In this document: one piece after another, positions 7,829 through 15,301 of the stretch
Layout of the letters: each line of letters begins with the position of its first letter
Numbering within the stretch: the stretch's first letter is position 1
NCBI GenBank assembly: GCA_002683405.1
Contig: NYTH01000014.1
Coordinates: forward strand, 1-46,990
From: Salinisphaeraceae bacterium
GTDB taxonomy: Bacteria; Pseudomonadota; Gammaproteobacteria; Nevskiales; Salinisphaeraceae
Reading direction: 5' to 3'
DNA length: 46,990 bases
Notes under the pieces: model-generated
What the model was told of the DNA's origin: nothing
What the model saw: the letters and a program-made list of their open reading frames with translations, nothing else
Database searches by the model: none
Translations under genes and position numbers: made by a program

Positions 7829-9565
7829 CTACCTCTGTTGTTCCGGCTTGATTGAATCTTCGATCAGGGACGCGCCCAATTGTTCCTGCATCTGGCGAAC
7901 CATGGGGTCGTCCTCGATGGCGCGGCGCGCCTGGGCATTGCGGTCGGCTTCCTGTCGCTGACTGCGGGCGGCGGCGGACTCGCCTGCTTCCGCCTTGCCG
8001 AAGGTCAGCTTCAGCGCGACGGACGCGCCGTAGCGATCACTGATGCTGTCACCCAGCTGTTGGCGGGCATTGGCGGTAGCCATGAATTCCATGGATTCGG
8101 GCAGCTGCAAATGCAGCGACTGGGCGTCCGCCGTGCGGCAGATGCTGTTACGCGCCAGCTCGGCGGCCACGCCGGTCAGCGGCAAATCCTGCGCAATGTC
8201 CACCCAGTTTTCGCAGCTCAGCGGCAGGGGCTCGGCGGGTGAAGGCCCGGCCGCCGGCGCGTCTGTCCCTGCGGGCGGCGCCGGTGGCGATTGGATGGGC
8301 TCCGGCCGCGGCTCAGCCGACCCGGGCCGGGCAGATGCGTTCTGCTCTGCCGCTGGCACGGGCGCGCGGGTCTGCACGCTCGAAGCGGCGGGCAAATCGG
8401 ACGTTGCTTCGCTTTTCGCAGCGGCGCCGGGACGCGCCATGCCCGAATCGCTGCGGCCCGGACCGGCGGCGGGATCGTCCGCGCCCGGCGGCGCAAAGGC
8501 CAGCATGCGCAGACAGGCCATTTCCACGCCGGTCCGCGGATCAGGCGCCCAGTCCAGATCGCGGCGGGCGGCCACGGCAATGTCGTAGTAGATCTGCACG
8601 TCGGCCGGCGCGAGCTGCTCGGCCAGCGGTCGCCACAGATCGGCATCGTTGGGCTGGGCGTCCGGCACCAGTTGCAGCACCGACAGGCAGTGCAGTCCGG
8701 CGGCCAGTTGCTCGAGCAGCTGCGCGTAATCCGGCGCGAGCTGATCCAGCTGGTCCAGCGCACGCATCAGGCCGGCGCCATCACCGGCGGCAACCGCCTC
8801 GATGACCGGCACCAGCTGGCCACGTCCGACCGTGCCCAGCATGTCGTGAATTTCCTGGGCATTCAGACGCCCGCCGCCGAAGGCAATGGCCTGGTCCAGC
8901 AGACTCAGCGCGTCGCGCATGCTGCCGTCCGCCGCCAGGGCCACCTCCTGGATCGCCTGCTCCTCCGCCTCGATGCCTTCGGCCTTGAGCACGTGCACAA
9001 GCTGGCCGGCAATTTCACCCGCCGGCAGCCGCTTGAGCGGGAACTGCAGGCAGCGGGACAGTATGGTGATCGGTAATTTCTGCGGGTCGGTGGTGGCCAG
9101 CAGAAACTGGACGTGCTGCGGCGGCTCTTCCAGCGTCTTGAGCAGCGCGTTGAAGGCGTGCCGCGAGAGCATGTGCACTTCGTCGATGAGGTAGACCTTC
9201 GTCCTGCCCCGCGTTGGCGCGTACTGGACGTTGTCGAGCAGCTCGCGGGTATCGTCCACGCCGGTGCGCGAGGCGGCATCGACTTCTATCAGGTCCAGAA
9301 ACCGGCCTTCGTCAATTTCGCGGCAGTTCGCGCAGGGATTTTCCGTACAGGGGTCCGGCCCCACGCCATGCTCGCAATTCAGGCATTTCGCCAGAATGCG
9401 GCCCAGCGTGGTCTTGCCCACTCCGCGCGTGCCGGAAAACAGCAGCGCCTGGTGCAGGCGCTGGTTCTCCAGCGCATGTGTGAGCGCCTTGACCACATGC
9501 TGTTGGCCCACAAGCTCGGAAAAGCGCTTGGGTCGCCAGGTTCTTGCCAGGGATTGATAACTCAT
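7829..9565 (-). CDS. dnaX: DNA polymerase III subunits tau/gamma
   Basis: This is the clamp-loader ATPase that assembles the sliding clamp and, in the tau form, ties polymerase cores to DnaB. The 578-residue protein has Walker A (GTRGVGKTT, 45–53), four zinc-ligand cysteines (C64, C73, C78, C81), Walker B (YLIDEVHML, 125–133) and sensor 1 ([12 protein letters not shown]). The AAA+/collar domain extends to about residue 365. A Pro/Ala-rich linker of roughly 80 residues and a C-terminal tau domain follow. The start [12 protein letters not shown] at 9565 is conserved; the upstream ATG at 9640 adds residues outside the family. The ribosome site is weak. I find no A-rich slippery heptamer like the one that makes gamma in E. 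coli. Confidence 0.97.
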   Translation of the reverse strand: MSYQSLARTWRPKRFSELVGQQHVVKALTHALENQRLHQALLFSGTRGVGKTTLGRILAKCLNCEHGVGPDPCTENPCANCREIDEGRFLDLIEVDAASRTGVDDTRELLDNVQYAPTRGRTKVYLIDEVHMLSRHAFNALLKTLEEPPQHVQFLLATTDPQKLPITILSRCLQFPLKRLPAGEIAGQLVHVLKAEGIEAEEQAIQEVALAADGSMRDALSLLDQAIAFGGGRLNAQEIHDMLGTVGRGQLVPVIEAVAAGDGAGLMRALDQLDQLAPDYAQLLEQLAAGLHCLSVLQLVPDAQPNDADLWRPLAEQLAPADVQIYYDIAVAARRDLDWAPDPRTGVEMACLRMLAFAPPGADDPAAGPGRSDSGMARPGAAAKSEATSDLPAASSVQTRAPVPAAEQNASARPGSAEPRPEPIQSPPAPPAGTDAPAAGPSPAEPLPLSCENWVDIAQDLPLTGVAAELARNSICRTADAQSLHLQLPESMEFMATANARQQLGDSISDRYGASVALKLTFGKAEAGESAAARSQRQEADRNAQARRAIEDDPMVRQMQEQLGASLIEDSIKPEQQR

Positions 9566-9869
9566 TGGCTCGATGTGCGCTGTCGCGGGGAAGCGGGTGC
9601 GTGCGGACCACCGCATGACGGGGAATGACTGCCGACCCATTGCGCCGCCCGGCGGACGAACCCAATTCGAGAGTCGAAGCCCGAGCTACGGTCCGAACCG
9701 GATACCCGTGACGCACCGCAACCCGCCACATGCAAAACAGCGGGCTGACCCAGTCTCGGCACAGGAAATTCGCAGCGGACTCGCTTCACGGGGTGCGTTG
9801 TCTCCGTTTCAGGAATCCTAGGATGCCAGCGTCAGCCTCCCGCGTGAATCATGCGGACCATAAAATGGA
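9566..9869. other. Intergenic region between dnaX and the SRP RNA gene
   Basis: This stretch of about 300 bp separates two minus-strand genes and must carry the dnaX promoter. I see no family A or B repeats and no convincing ORF. The SRP RNA 3' end is followed on the minus strand by CATTTTATGG (about 9858–9867), so the closing stem of the RNA plus this T tract could act as its terminator. Confidence 0.45.
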
Positions 9870-9981
9870 GGCAGCCTGCGCCAATAGCTCCCCGGCGCCC
9901 GAATTCGCCGCTACCGCTGCTCCCTTCCGGGCCTGACGGGGTTCACGGCTTATCGTCGCGGGGTTACCGACGCAGACTGCC
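9870..9981 (-). ncRNA. ffs: 4.5S RNA, small signal recognition particle RNA
   Basis: On the minus strand this 112-nt stretch contains the invariant SRP RNA domain IV core GTCAGGCCCGGAAGGGAGCA, including the GGAA tetraloop and the asymmetric loop that binds Ffh. The two ends pair to close the long hairpin: GGCAGTCTGCG at the 5' end and CGCAGGCTGCC at the 3' end. Length and architecture match the small bacterial SRP RNA. Location next to dnaX is common in gammaproteobacteria. The exact ends are inferred from the terminal pairing. Confidence 0.93.
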
Positions 9982-10017
9982 ATCGACTGATGGCGGGCCG
10001 GCCGCGTACTTGTTTGA

Positions 10018-10037
10018 GTGGCGGAGAGGGAGGGATT
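10018..10037 (-). pseudogene. Detached tRNA-Ser 3' end (acceptor, T-arm half and CCA)
   Basis: These 20 bases are identical to 10251–10270, the 3' end of the intact tRNA-Ser gene including the encoded CCA. Immediately after them come two 71-bp direct repeats, and then CGAACCCTC (10180–10188), the sequence that would complete the T-arm (GAGGG-TTCGAAT-CCCTC on the minus strand). This looks like the remnant of a second tRNA-Ser copy whose T-arm is split. The anticodon arm and 5' half are not present next to it. Confidence 0.7.
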
Positions 10038-10179
10038 GTTCGGCCCGTCCATGGGCCTCACCCTCCGGGCTCGCTGTGCTTGCGCCAATTTGCTCCCGGC
10101 AAATTGGTGTTCGGCCCGTCCATGGACCTCACCCTCCGGGCTCGCTGCGCTCGCGCCGATTTGCTCCGGGCAAATCGGT
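10038..10179. repeat. Two 71-bp direct repeats
   Basis: Positions 10038–10108 and 10109–10179 are head-to-tail copies that differ at only a few positions. Each begins GTTCGGCCCGTCCATGG and ends with a hairpin of the type ATTTGCTCC-GGCAAAT. The substitutions in the hairpin keep pairing (CCAATTTG with CAAATTGG, CCGATTTG with CAAATCGG), so the RNA or cruciform fold may be conserved. They lie inside the T-arm of the detached tRNA-Ser 3' remnant. Confidence 0.9.
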
Positions 10180-10215
10180 CGAACCCTCAAGCCGGGTCTC
10201 ATCCGCTTACTCGTT

Positions 10216-10343
<128 letters not shown>

Positions 10344-10387
10344 AAATTCTAGTAATCGCTACCCTAGTCGTAGTTCGGGCTTCCTTC

Positions 10388-10727
10388 CCTCACTAAATTC
10401 TGTCGCGCTCCGGCCGTACTTCCTTGTACGGCGCTCACCGGGGCCGAGCGGTGCTCGTCCTTTATCCGGCTCGCCCGCTCGGACACCTCTCCAATTCTAG
10501 TAATCGATCTACAGTCGTCGTTCGGACATCGATCTTATCAATGCGGCTTCCTGCCGCGTGGCCGCTCGGAGCGTCCTGCTCCTCGGCCCTCACTGAATTT
10601 TAACGCGCTCCAGCCGTACTTCCCTGTACGGCGCTCACCGGGGCCGAGCTGTGCTCGTCCTTTATCCGGCTCGCCCGCTCGGACACCTCTCCAAATTCTA
10701 GTAATCGATCTACAGTCGTCGTTCGGA
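10388..10727. repeat. Two copies of an element fused to a tRNA-Ser 5' end
   Basis: About 137 bp is repeated at an offset of 200 (10388–10524 and 10588–10727). On the minus strand each copy has an upstream flank ending GATTACTAGAATT, the first 18 bases of tRNA-Ser (10475–10492 and 10675–10692), then GCGAGCCGGATAAAGGACG and two hairpins. The clearest hairpin is a perfect 7-bp stem, GCCGTAC/GTACGGC (10413–10432 and 10613–10632), with a six-base loop. The match to the true tRNA gene ends after GAGCGG in the D-loop. Against the intact gene plus its upstream flank, the second copy (10675–10707) matches for 33 bases without a mismatch. The rest of the 10344–10856 gap holds one B repeat (10782–10806) and no recognisable gene. 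Confidence 0.85.
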
Positions 10728-10856
10728 ATCAATCCCGACGCAACGTGACGGGTTCCTGCTTCGATGATCCAGCGTAGGCCGGATGCAGCGAAGCGAAATC
10801 CGGCAAAGACCGGCACGTCGCGAGGCGCGGATTCTAGCAGATGAAAAACGCGTTGA

Positions 10857-11132
10857 TCAGGCTGCGTCCATCTTCGGCGGCGTTTCAAGACAGCGCACGC
10901 CGTATTCGTTGCGCGCATCCTCGTCCTCTTCGTACGCCACAGGCCCGTCTTCCCGGACCTCGGGAATGGCCAGGTTCGGATTGGGCGGCGGGACCTGCAT
11001 GCCGGCCGGCGCCTTCAGGGGCGGGAACTCGCTGGCGTTTTGATACGGCTCCTCCACCAGACAAACCGGCTTGCCCGCGCAGGCTGCCGTCAACAGGACG
11101 ATCACCAGCGCGAATATCGGGCGATAGCTCAT
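10857..11132 (-). CDS. Short lipoprotein downstream of dapA, resembling the N-terminus of BamC
   Basis: A 91-residue lipoprotein. MSYRPIFALVIVLLTAAC has a clear lipobox (LTAAC), so the mature protein starts at the Cys. Beyond it is a short proline-rich chain (EFPPLKAPAGMQVPPPNPNL) and an acidic stretch (YEEDEDARNEYGV). BamC, encoded directly after dapA in enterobacteria, has a similar N-terminal lipid anchor and extended PPL…VPP segment, but this protein lacks the two folded BamC domains. The ATG overlaps the dapA stop by one base (TGATG), indicating translational coupling. It could be a minimal BamC or a lineage-specific lipoprotein. Confidence 0.75.
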   Translation of the reverse strand: MSYRPIFALVIVLLTAACAGKPVCLVEEPYQNASEFPPLKAPAGMQVPPPNPNLAIPEVREDGPVAYEEDEDARNEYGVRCLETPPKMDAA

Positions 11133-12010
11133 CAAAGCACTCCCACCGTTTCCAGGGCACGGCGAACCGGTTCGTGAAACTTGTCATCCAGCGGGGTCAG
11201 CGGCAGGCGGATACCCGGCCCGATATACCCCATTTCATGCAATGCCCATTTCACCGGAATCGGATTGGGCTCGAGGAACAGGTTGGTGTGCAGAGCCTGC
11301 AGGGTGGCGTCCAGACTTTCGGCCTTTTCGCGATCACCGGAGATGGCGGCGGCGCACATCTCGTGCATCTGCCGCGGCACGACATTGGCGGTGACCGAAA
11401 TATCGCCCTTGGCGCCCACCAGCATGGACTCCATCGCCGTGCCGTCGTCGCCGGAAAAGATCATCAGGTCATCACCGCAGACCTCGATCAGCCGGTGAAT
11501 GCGCTCGATCGACCCCTTGGCTTCCTTAAGGGCCACCACATTGTCGATGTTGGCCAGCCGCTGGACGGTTTCGGGCAGCATGTCTACCCCGCAGCGGGCC
11601 GGCACGTTGTACAACACCTGCGGGATATCCACCGCCATGGCGATGGCGTGAAAGTGGCGGTAAAGCCCTTCCTGCGTCGGCTTGTTGTAGTACGGACACA
11701 CCAGCAGGCAGGCATCGGCGCCCACGCGCTGCGCGTGCCGCGTCAGCCGGATGGCTTCATCGGTGGCATTACCACCGGTGCCGGCAATAACGGGCACCCG
11801 TTTGTCCACCAGGTCGACCACGCGCTCGATGACTTCATCGTGCTCGCGGAAGCCGAGCGTGGCGGACTCGCCCGTGGTCCCTACGGCGACGATGCCGTCG
11901 GTGCCTTCGGCGATATGCCATTCAACCAGCTTGGCCAACCCCTCCCAGTCCACCGATCCGTCGGCGTGCATGGGGGTGACCAGCGCGACCATGCTGCCAC
12001 CAAGTTGCAT
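11132..12010 (-). CDS. dapA: 4-hydroxy-tetrahydrodipicolinate synthase
   Basis: DapA condenses pyruvate with aspartate semialdehyde, the first committed step to lysine and meso-diaminopimelate for peptidoglycan. The 292-residue protein equals E. coli DapA in length. It shows the (β/α)8 signatures: GTTGESATL (44–52), Tyr134 and Arg139 in LYNVPAR, and the Schiff-base Lys162 in VALKEAK. MQLGGSMVALVTPM at 12010 is the conserved start, preceded by AAGGAGA at slightly long spacing. A TATACT hexamer (minus strand, 12044–12049) upstream of the gene could be its −10 element. It is followed by an overlapping lipoprotein gene and is divergent from gcvR. Confidence 0.97.
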   Translation of the reverse strand: MQLGGSMVALVTPMHADGSVDWEGLAKLVEWHIAEGTDGIVAVGTTGESATLGFREHDEVIERVVDLVDKRVPVIAGTGGNATDEAIRLTRHAQRVGADACLLVCPYYNKPTQEGLYRHFHAIAMAVDIPQVLYNVPARCGVDMLPETVQRLANIDNVVALKEAKGSIERIHRLIEVCGDDLMIFSGDDGTAMESMLVGAKGDISVTANVVPRQMHEMCAAAISGDREKAESLDATLQALHTNLFLEPNPIPVKWALHEMGYIGPGIRLPLTPLDDKFHEPVRRALETVGVL

Positions 12011-12153
12011 GGGATGGATGTCTCCTTGTAAAAATCGGCGGCGAGTATACCGCATGCGTTCAAGGCCCTGCGCCCTGCCCGGACCATATTCGACCGCGCA
12101 TGGGTGATATCATTCCGCGCTTTGCCCCCGGGCCCATCCGGCGGCCCTTCGTG

Positions 12154-12699
12154 ATGAGCATGCCTGAAGTTCGAAAATACCTGAGTATCACGGCGCTCGC
12201 GCCCACCCGGGACGGGCTGTCCGCCGAGCTGATTGCCGGCGTGGAACAGCGCGGCTGCGAGGTGGCCGAATGCCGGATCGTGCCGCTGGGCAACCACTTT
12301 GCCGCCTCGCTGCTGCTCACCGGCAACTGGAGTGCCCTGGGCAAGCTGGAAAGCGCCCTGCCGGGCCTGGCTGATCGACTGGGGCTGGAACTGCGTTTTG
12401 CCCACACCGAGCTGCCGGAGTCGGCGCCGGATTACCGCCCCTACTCCGCCGAAGTCATCGCGCCCCAGCACAGCAAGCTGCTCAGCGAGATTCTGCAGTT
12501 CTTCGCCGGCCAGGATGTGCGAGTGATGGAGATCAGCGCCCAGGCCTACGAATCGGGCTTTACCGGCGCACCCATGTGCAGCATCCACCTGGCGCTGCAG
12601 GTGCCCATGACCCAGCATCCCCAGTCGCTGCGGGAGGCCTTTATGGACCTGTGCGACGACCTGCATGCCGACGGCATGCTCGACCCCATCAAATCCTGA
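12154..12699 (+). CDS. gcvR: Glycine cleavage system regulatory protein GcvR (tandem ACT domains)
   Basis: GcvR binds GcvA and keeps the glycine cleavage operon repressed when glycine is scarce. The 181-residue protein consists of two ACT domains: roughly residues 8–80 (YLSITALAPTRDGLSAELIAGVEQRGCEV) and 97–175 (YSAEVIAPQHSKLLSEILQFFAGQDVRVMEIS). The start is uncertain: ATG at 12154 or at 12160, both after a weak ribosome site; the ATG at 12100 adds residues unlike the family. It is followed 17 bp later by bcp, the same pair seen in E. coli, and is divergent from dapA. Confidence 0.88.
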   Translation: MSMPEVRKYLSITALAPTRDGLSAELIAGVEQRGCEVAECRIVPLGNHFAASLLLTGNWSALGKLESALPGLADRLGLELRFAHTELPESAPDYRPYSAEVIAPQHSKLLSEILQFFAGQDVRVMEISAQAYESGFTGAPMCSIHLALQVPMTQHPQSLREAFMDLCDDLHADGMLDPIKS

Positions 12700-12716
12700 C
12701 GAGGACCGCGATTCTA

Positions 12717-13181
12717 ATGACCGCCGAAGTCGACAAGCCCGCCCCGGATTTCACGCTGCCCGCCACCCGTGACGGCGAGGTCAGCCTGAGTTCGCTCAAG
12801 GGGCAGAACGTGGTGCTGTATCTCTATCCGCGCGACAACACGCCGGGCTGCAGCCAGGAAGGTCAGGATTTCCGCGATCTATACGAGGCGTTCCGGCAGG
12901 CGAACACCGAGGTGCTGGGCGTGTCGCGCGATTCGCTGAAGAAACACGAAAACTTCAGCAGCAAGTTCGACTTCCCCTTCCCCCTGCTGGCCGATGTAGA
13001 CAGCGAGGTGTGCAACGCATACGACGTGATCCGCGAAAAGCAGATGTATGGCAAGACCCACGAGGGCATCGAGCGCAGCACCTATCTGATTGATCGCGAG
13101 GGCGTGGTCCGCGAAATCTGGCGCAAGGTCAAGGTGAAGGATCACGCGCAAACGGTGCTGGACGCAGCCCGGGCGCTGTAA
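12717..13181 (+). CDS. bcp: Thioredoxin-dependent peroxiredoxin Bcp/PrxQ
   Basis: This is an atypical peroxiredoxin that reduces H2O2 and organic hydroperoxides. The 154-residue protein has a thioredoxin fold with the peroxidatic Cys45 in DNTPGCSQEGQDFRDLY and the supporting YLYPRD strand. E. coli Bcp has a resolving cysteine five residues after the peroxidatic one; here that position is Gln50. The alternative resolving position in the α3 helix (SKFDF region) is Ser. The only other cysteine is C99 (DSEVCNAYDVI). The enzyme is therefore either 1-Cys or uses C99. ATG 12717 follows GAGGA at 11 bases. Confidence 0.95.
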   Translation: MTAEVDKPAPDFTLPATRDGEVSLSSLKGQNVVLYLYPRDNTPGCSQEGQDFRDLYEAFRQANTEVLGVSRDSLKKHENFSSKFDFPFPLLADVDSEVCNAYDVIREKQMYGKTHEGIERSTYLIDREGVVREIWRKVKVKDHAQTVLDAARAL

Positions 13182-13236
13182 ACGCGCACCTGACCGCCCA
13201 GCGCGGCCTCTTTTTCCAACACGGCTGTTAGCACGC

Positions 13237-14667
13237 ATGTCTCGCCGCATCTTCGTTCTGGATACCAACGTGCTCATGCACGACCCCACCGCCCTGTTCC
13301 GTTTTCAGGAGCACGACGTCTTTCTGCCCATGGTGGTGCTGGAGGAGCTGGACGCCAGCAAGAAGGGTTTGTCGGAGGTCTCGCGCAACGTGCGCCAGGT
13401 CAGCCGCTTCATCGACGAGCTGATGCGTCAGCTTGACGAGTCGGAAATCGACGACGGCCTGCAGCTCAACTCGCCGGTGGGCCCGGGCGCCGAGCGCGGC
13501 AACGACGATGTGCGCAACGGCAACAACCTGCCGCGCCCGGCGGGGCGGCTGTTCTTCGAGACCAAGCCGCCGGCCGGCGAGCTGCCGTCGATGCTGCCCG
13601 GCAACAAGGCCGACAACAGCATTCTGCTCACCGCCCTGTCGCTGCGGGCCGAGGCGCGCGACCGCGAAGTCATTCTGGTGTCCAAGGACATCAATTTGCG
13701 CATCAAGGCCACGGTGGTCGGCATCCAGGCGCAGGATTACTACAACGACAAGGTGCTGGAAGACCTGGACCTGCTGTCGACCGGCTACCAGGCGCTGCCC
13801 GACGACTTCTGGGAACAGTATGGTGAGCGCATGGAAAGCTGGCAGGACCCGGCCGGCAGTTTCTACCGGATCCACGGCGACATTCCCCGCGAATGGCACG
13901 TCAACCGCTTTCTGCATTTCCAGCGCGACAACGATGCCGAATTCATCGTCCGCGACTGCGGCGACCAGTCGGCCGAGCTGCAGATGCTGCGCGATTTTCG
14001 TCAGGGCAAGCAGCAGGTCTGGGGCGTGCATGCCCGCAACCGCGAGCAGAACTTCGCGCTGAACCTGCTTACCGACCCGGAAGTCGATATCGTCACCCTG
14101 CTCGGCGCCGCGGGTACCGGCAAGACGCTGCTGGCCTTGGCGGCCGGCCTGGCCCAGACGCTGGACGAAGGCCGCTATCGGGAAATCGTGATGACGCGCG
14201 TCACGGTACCCGTGGGTGAGGACATCGGCTTTCTGCCCGGCACGGAAGAGGAAAAGATGACGCCCTGGATGGGCGCATTGATGGACAATCTGGAAGTGCT
14301 GACCAACAGCGGCGAAGGCACCGACTGGGAGCGCGCGGCCACCAACGAACTGCTCTCCAAACGCATCAAGATCCGCTCCGTGAACTTCATGCGGGGGCGC
14401 ACCTTCCTGCACCGCTACATCATTCTCGATGAGGCGCAGAATCTCACGCCCAAGCAGATGAAGACGCTGATCACCCGTGCCGGACCCGGCAGCAAGATCG
14501 TCTGTCTGGGCAACCTGGCGCAGATCGACACGCCCTATCTCACCGAAACGAGCTCGGGCCTGACGCACGTGGTCGACAAGTTTCGCGGCTGGCTGCACGC
14601 CGGCCACATCACGCTGGCCCGCGGCGAGCGCTCACGCCTGGCCGATTACGCCTCGGACCACCTCTAG
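13237..14667 (+). CDS. PhoH2-type PIN domain–PhoH ATPase
   Basis: The protein has 476 residues and two modules. Residues 1–165 form a PIN nuclease-like domain, with the first acidic site at D9 (FVLDTNVLMHD), E36/E37 (VVLEELDA), and a late acidic element (LVSKDINLRIKA). Residues about 255–476 form a PhoH-family P-loop ATPase: Walker A GAAGTGKT (290–297), Walker B IILDEAQN (395–402), then TRAGPGSKIVCLGNLAQID. This layout matches PhoH2 and YlaK proteins, reported as RNA-directed ATPases with RNase activity, and differs from the single-domain E. coli PhoH. A linker around residues 80–125 is Gly/Asn/Pro-rich. No antitoxin-like small ORF precedes it. Its 3' end faces a repeat island. Confidence 0.92.
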   Translation: MSRRIFVLDTNVLMHDPTALFRFQEHDVFLPMVVLEELDASKKGLSEVSRNVRQVSRFIDELMRQLDESEIDDGLQLNSPVGPGAERGNDDVRNGNNLPRPAGRLFFETKPPAGELPSMLPGNKADNSILLTALSLRAEARDREVILVSKDINLRIKATVVGIQAQDYYNDKVLEDLDLLSTGYQALPDDFWEQYGERMESWQDPAGSFYRIHGDIPREWHVNRFLHFQRDNDAEFIVRDCGDQSAELQMLRDFRQGKQQVWGVHARNREQNFALNLLTDPEVDIVTLLGAAGTGKTLLALAAGLAQTLDEGRYREIVMTRVTVPVGEDIGFLPGTEEEKMTPWMGALMDNLEVLTNSGEGTDWERAATNELLSKRIKIRSVNFMRGRTFLHRYIILDEAQNLTPKQMKTLITRAGPGSKIVCLGNLAQIDTPYLTETSSGLTHVVDKFRGWLHAGHITLARGERSRLADYASDHL

Positions 14668-15301
14668 CCCGGACCCGACCGGGCCGCCCTATTCAGCCGT
14701 AGGCCGGACGCAGCGCAGCGGAATCCGGCGTGATCGAACGCGGTGAGTTTTCAACTGGCTCCCTTCGACAGGCTCCCTTCGACATGCTCAGGGTGAACGG
14801 GGTGAGTGGTGCGTTAGATATATTCGCTCGGGCTGGTATTGCCCTCCATGTCCGTTCGGGCTGAGCCCGTCGAAGCCCGCAGCCGGACAGGCCGCCAAGG
14901 TCCATTCGGGCTGAGCCTGTCGAAGTCCGCAGCCGGACAGGCCGCCCTGGTCCGTTCGGGCTGAGCCTGTCGAAGTCCGAACCGAACGAAGCCTCAAGCA
15001 ATGATGCCCGACAAAACACCTTCGGTGGCCCCGGGCCCACCTGGACCGTTCGGGCTGACCCCGTAGGCCGGATGCAGCGCAGCGGAATCCGGCGTAAGCG
15101 AAGGCGGTGAGTTTTCAACTGGCTCCCTTCGACAAGCTCAGGGTGAACGGGGTGGGATTGCCCCCATGTCCGTTCGAGCTGAGCCCGTCGAAGCCCGGCC
15201 CTGTGTCTACGTTCGGGCTGAGCCCGTCGAAGCCCGGCCGGGCAGGCCGCCGAATTCCGGTTTTCACCCGGCATCCGGCCTACGACGAATTTATCCTCGC
15301 T
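14668..15301. repeat. Repeat island 3 between convergent phoH-like and permease genes
   Basis: This 634-bp stretch has about nine A repeats and at least two full B repeats (14698–14730 and 15060–15092), plus a B-type half near 15275. A composite block starting at each B repeat is duplicated about 362 bp apart (14699–14900 and 15061–15252). It includes the connector GCGGTGAGTTTTCAACTGGC and ends in CAGGCCGCC. The copies differ by small insertions. At 15046–15070 an A repeat stops after GTTCGGGCTGA and runs directly into a B repeat, giving a chimeric junction. No credible ORF is present. Confidence 0.9.

Noticed and set aside
7829-9565. Programmed frameshift producing the gamma subunit
   Set aside because: No A-rich slippery heptamer was found on the coding strand in the region after the ATPase/collar domains. 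A short form by another mechanism cannot be ruled out.
10475-10692. Two further functional tRNA-Ser genes
   Set aside because: Only the first 18 bases of the tRNA are present at 10475–10492 and 10675–10692. There is no anticodon arm, variable arm or T-arm, so these are fragments.
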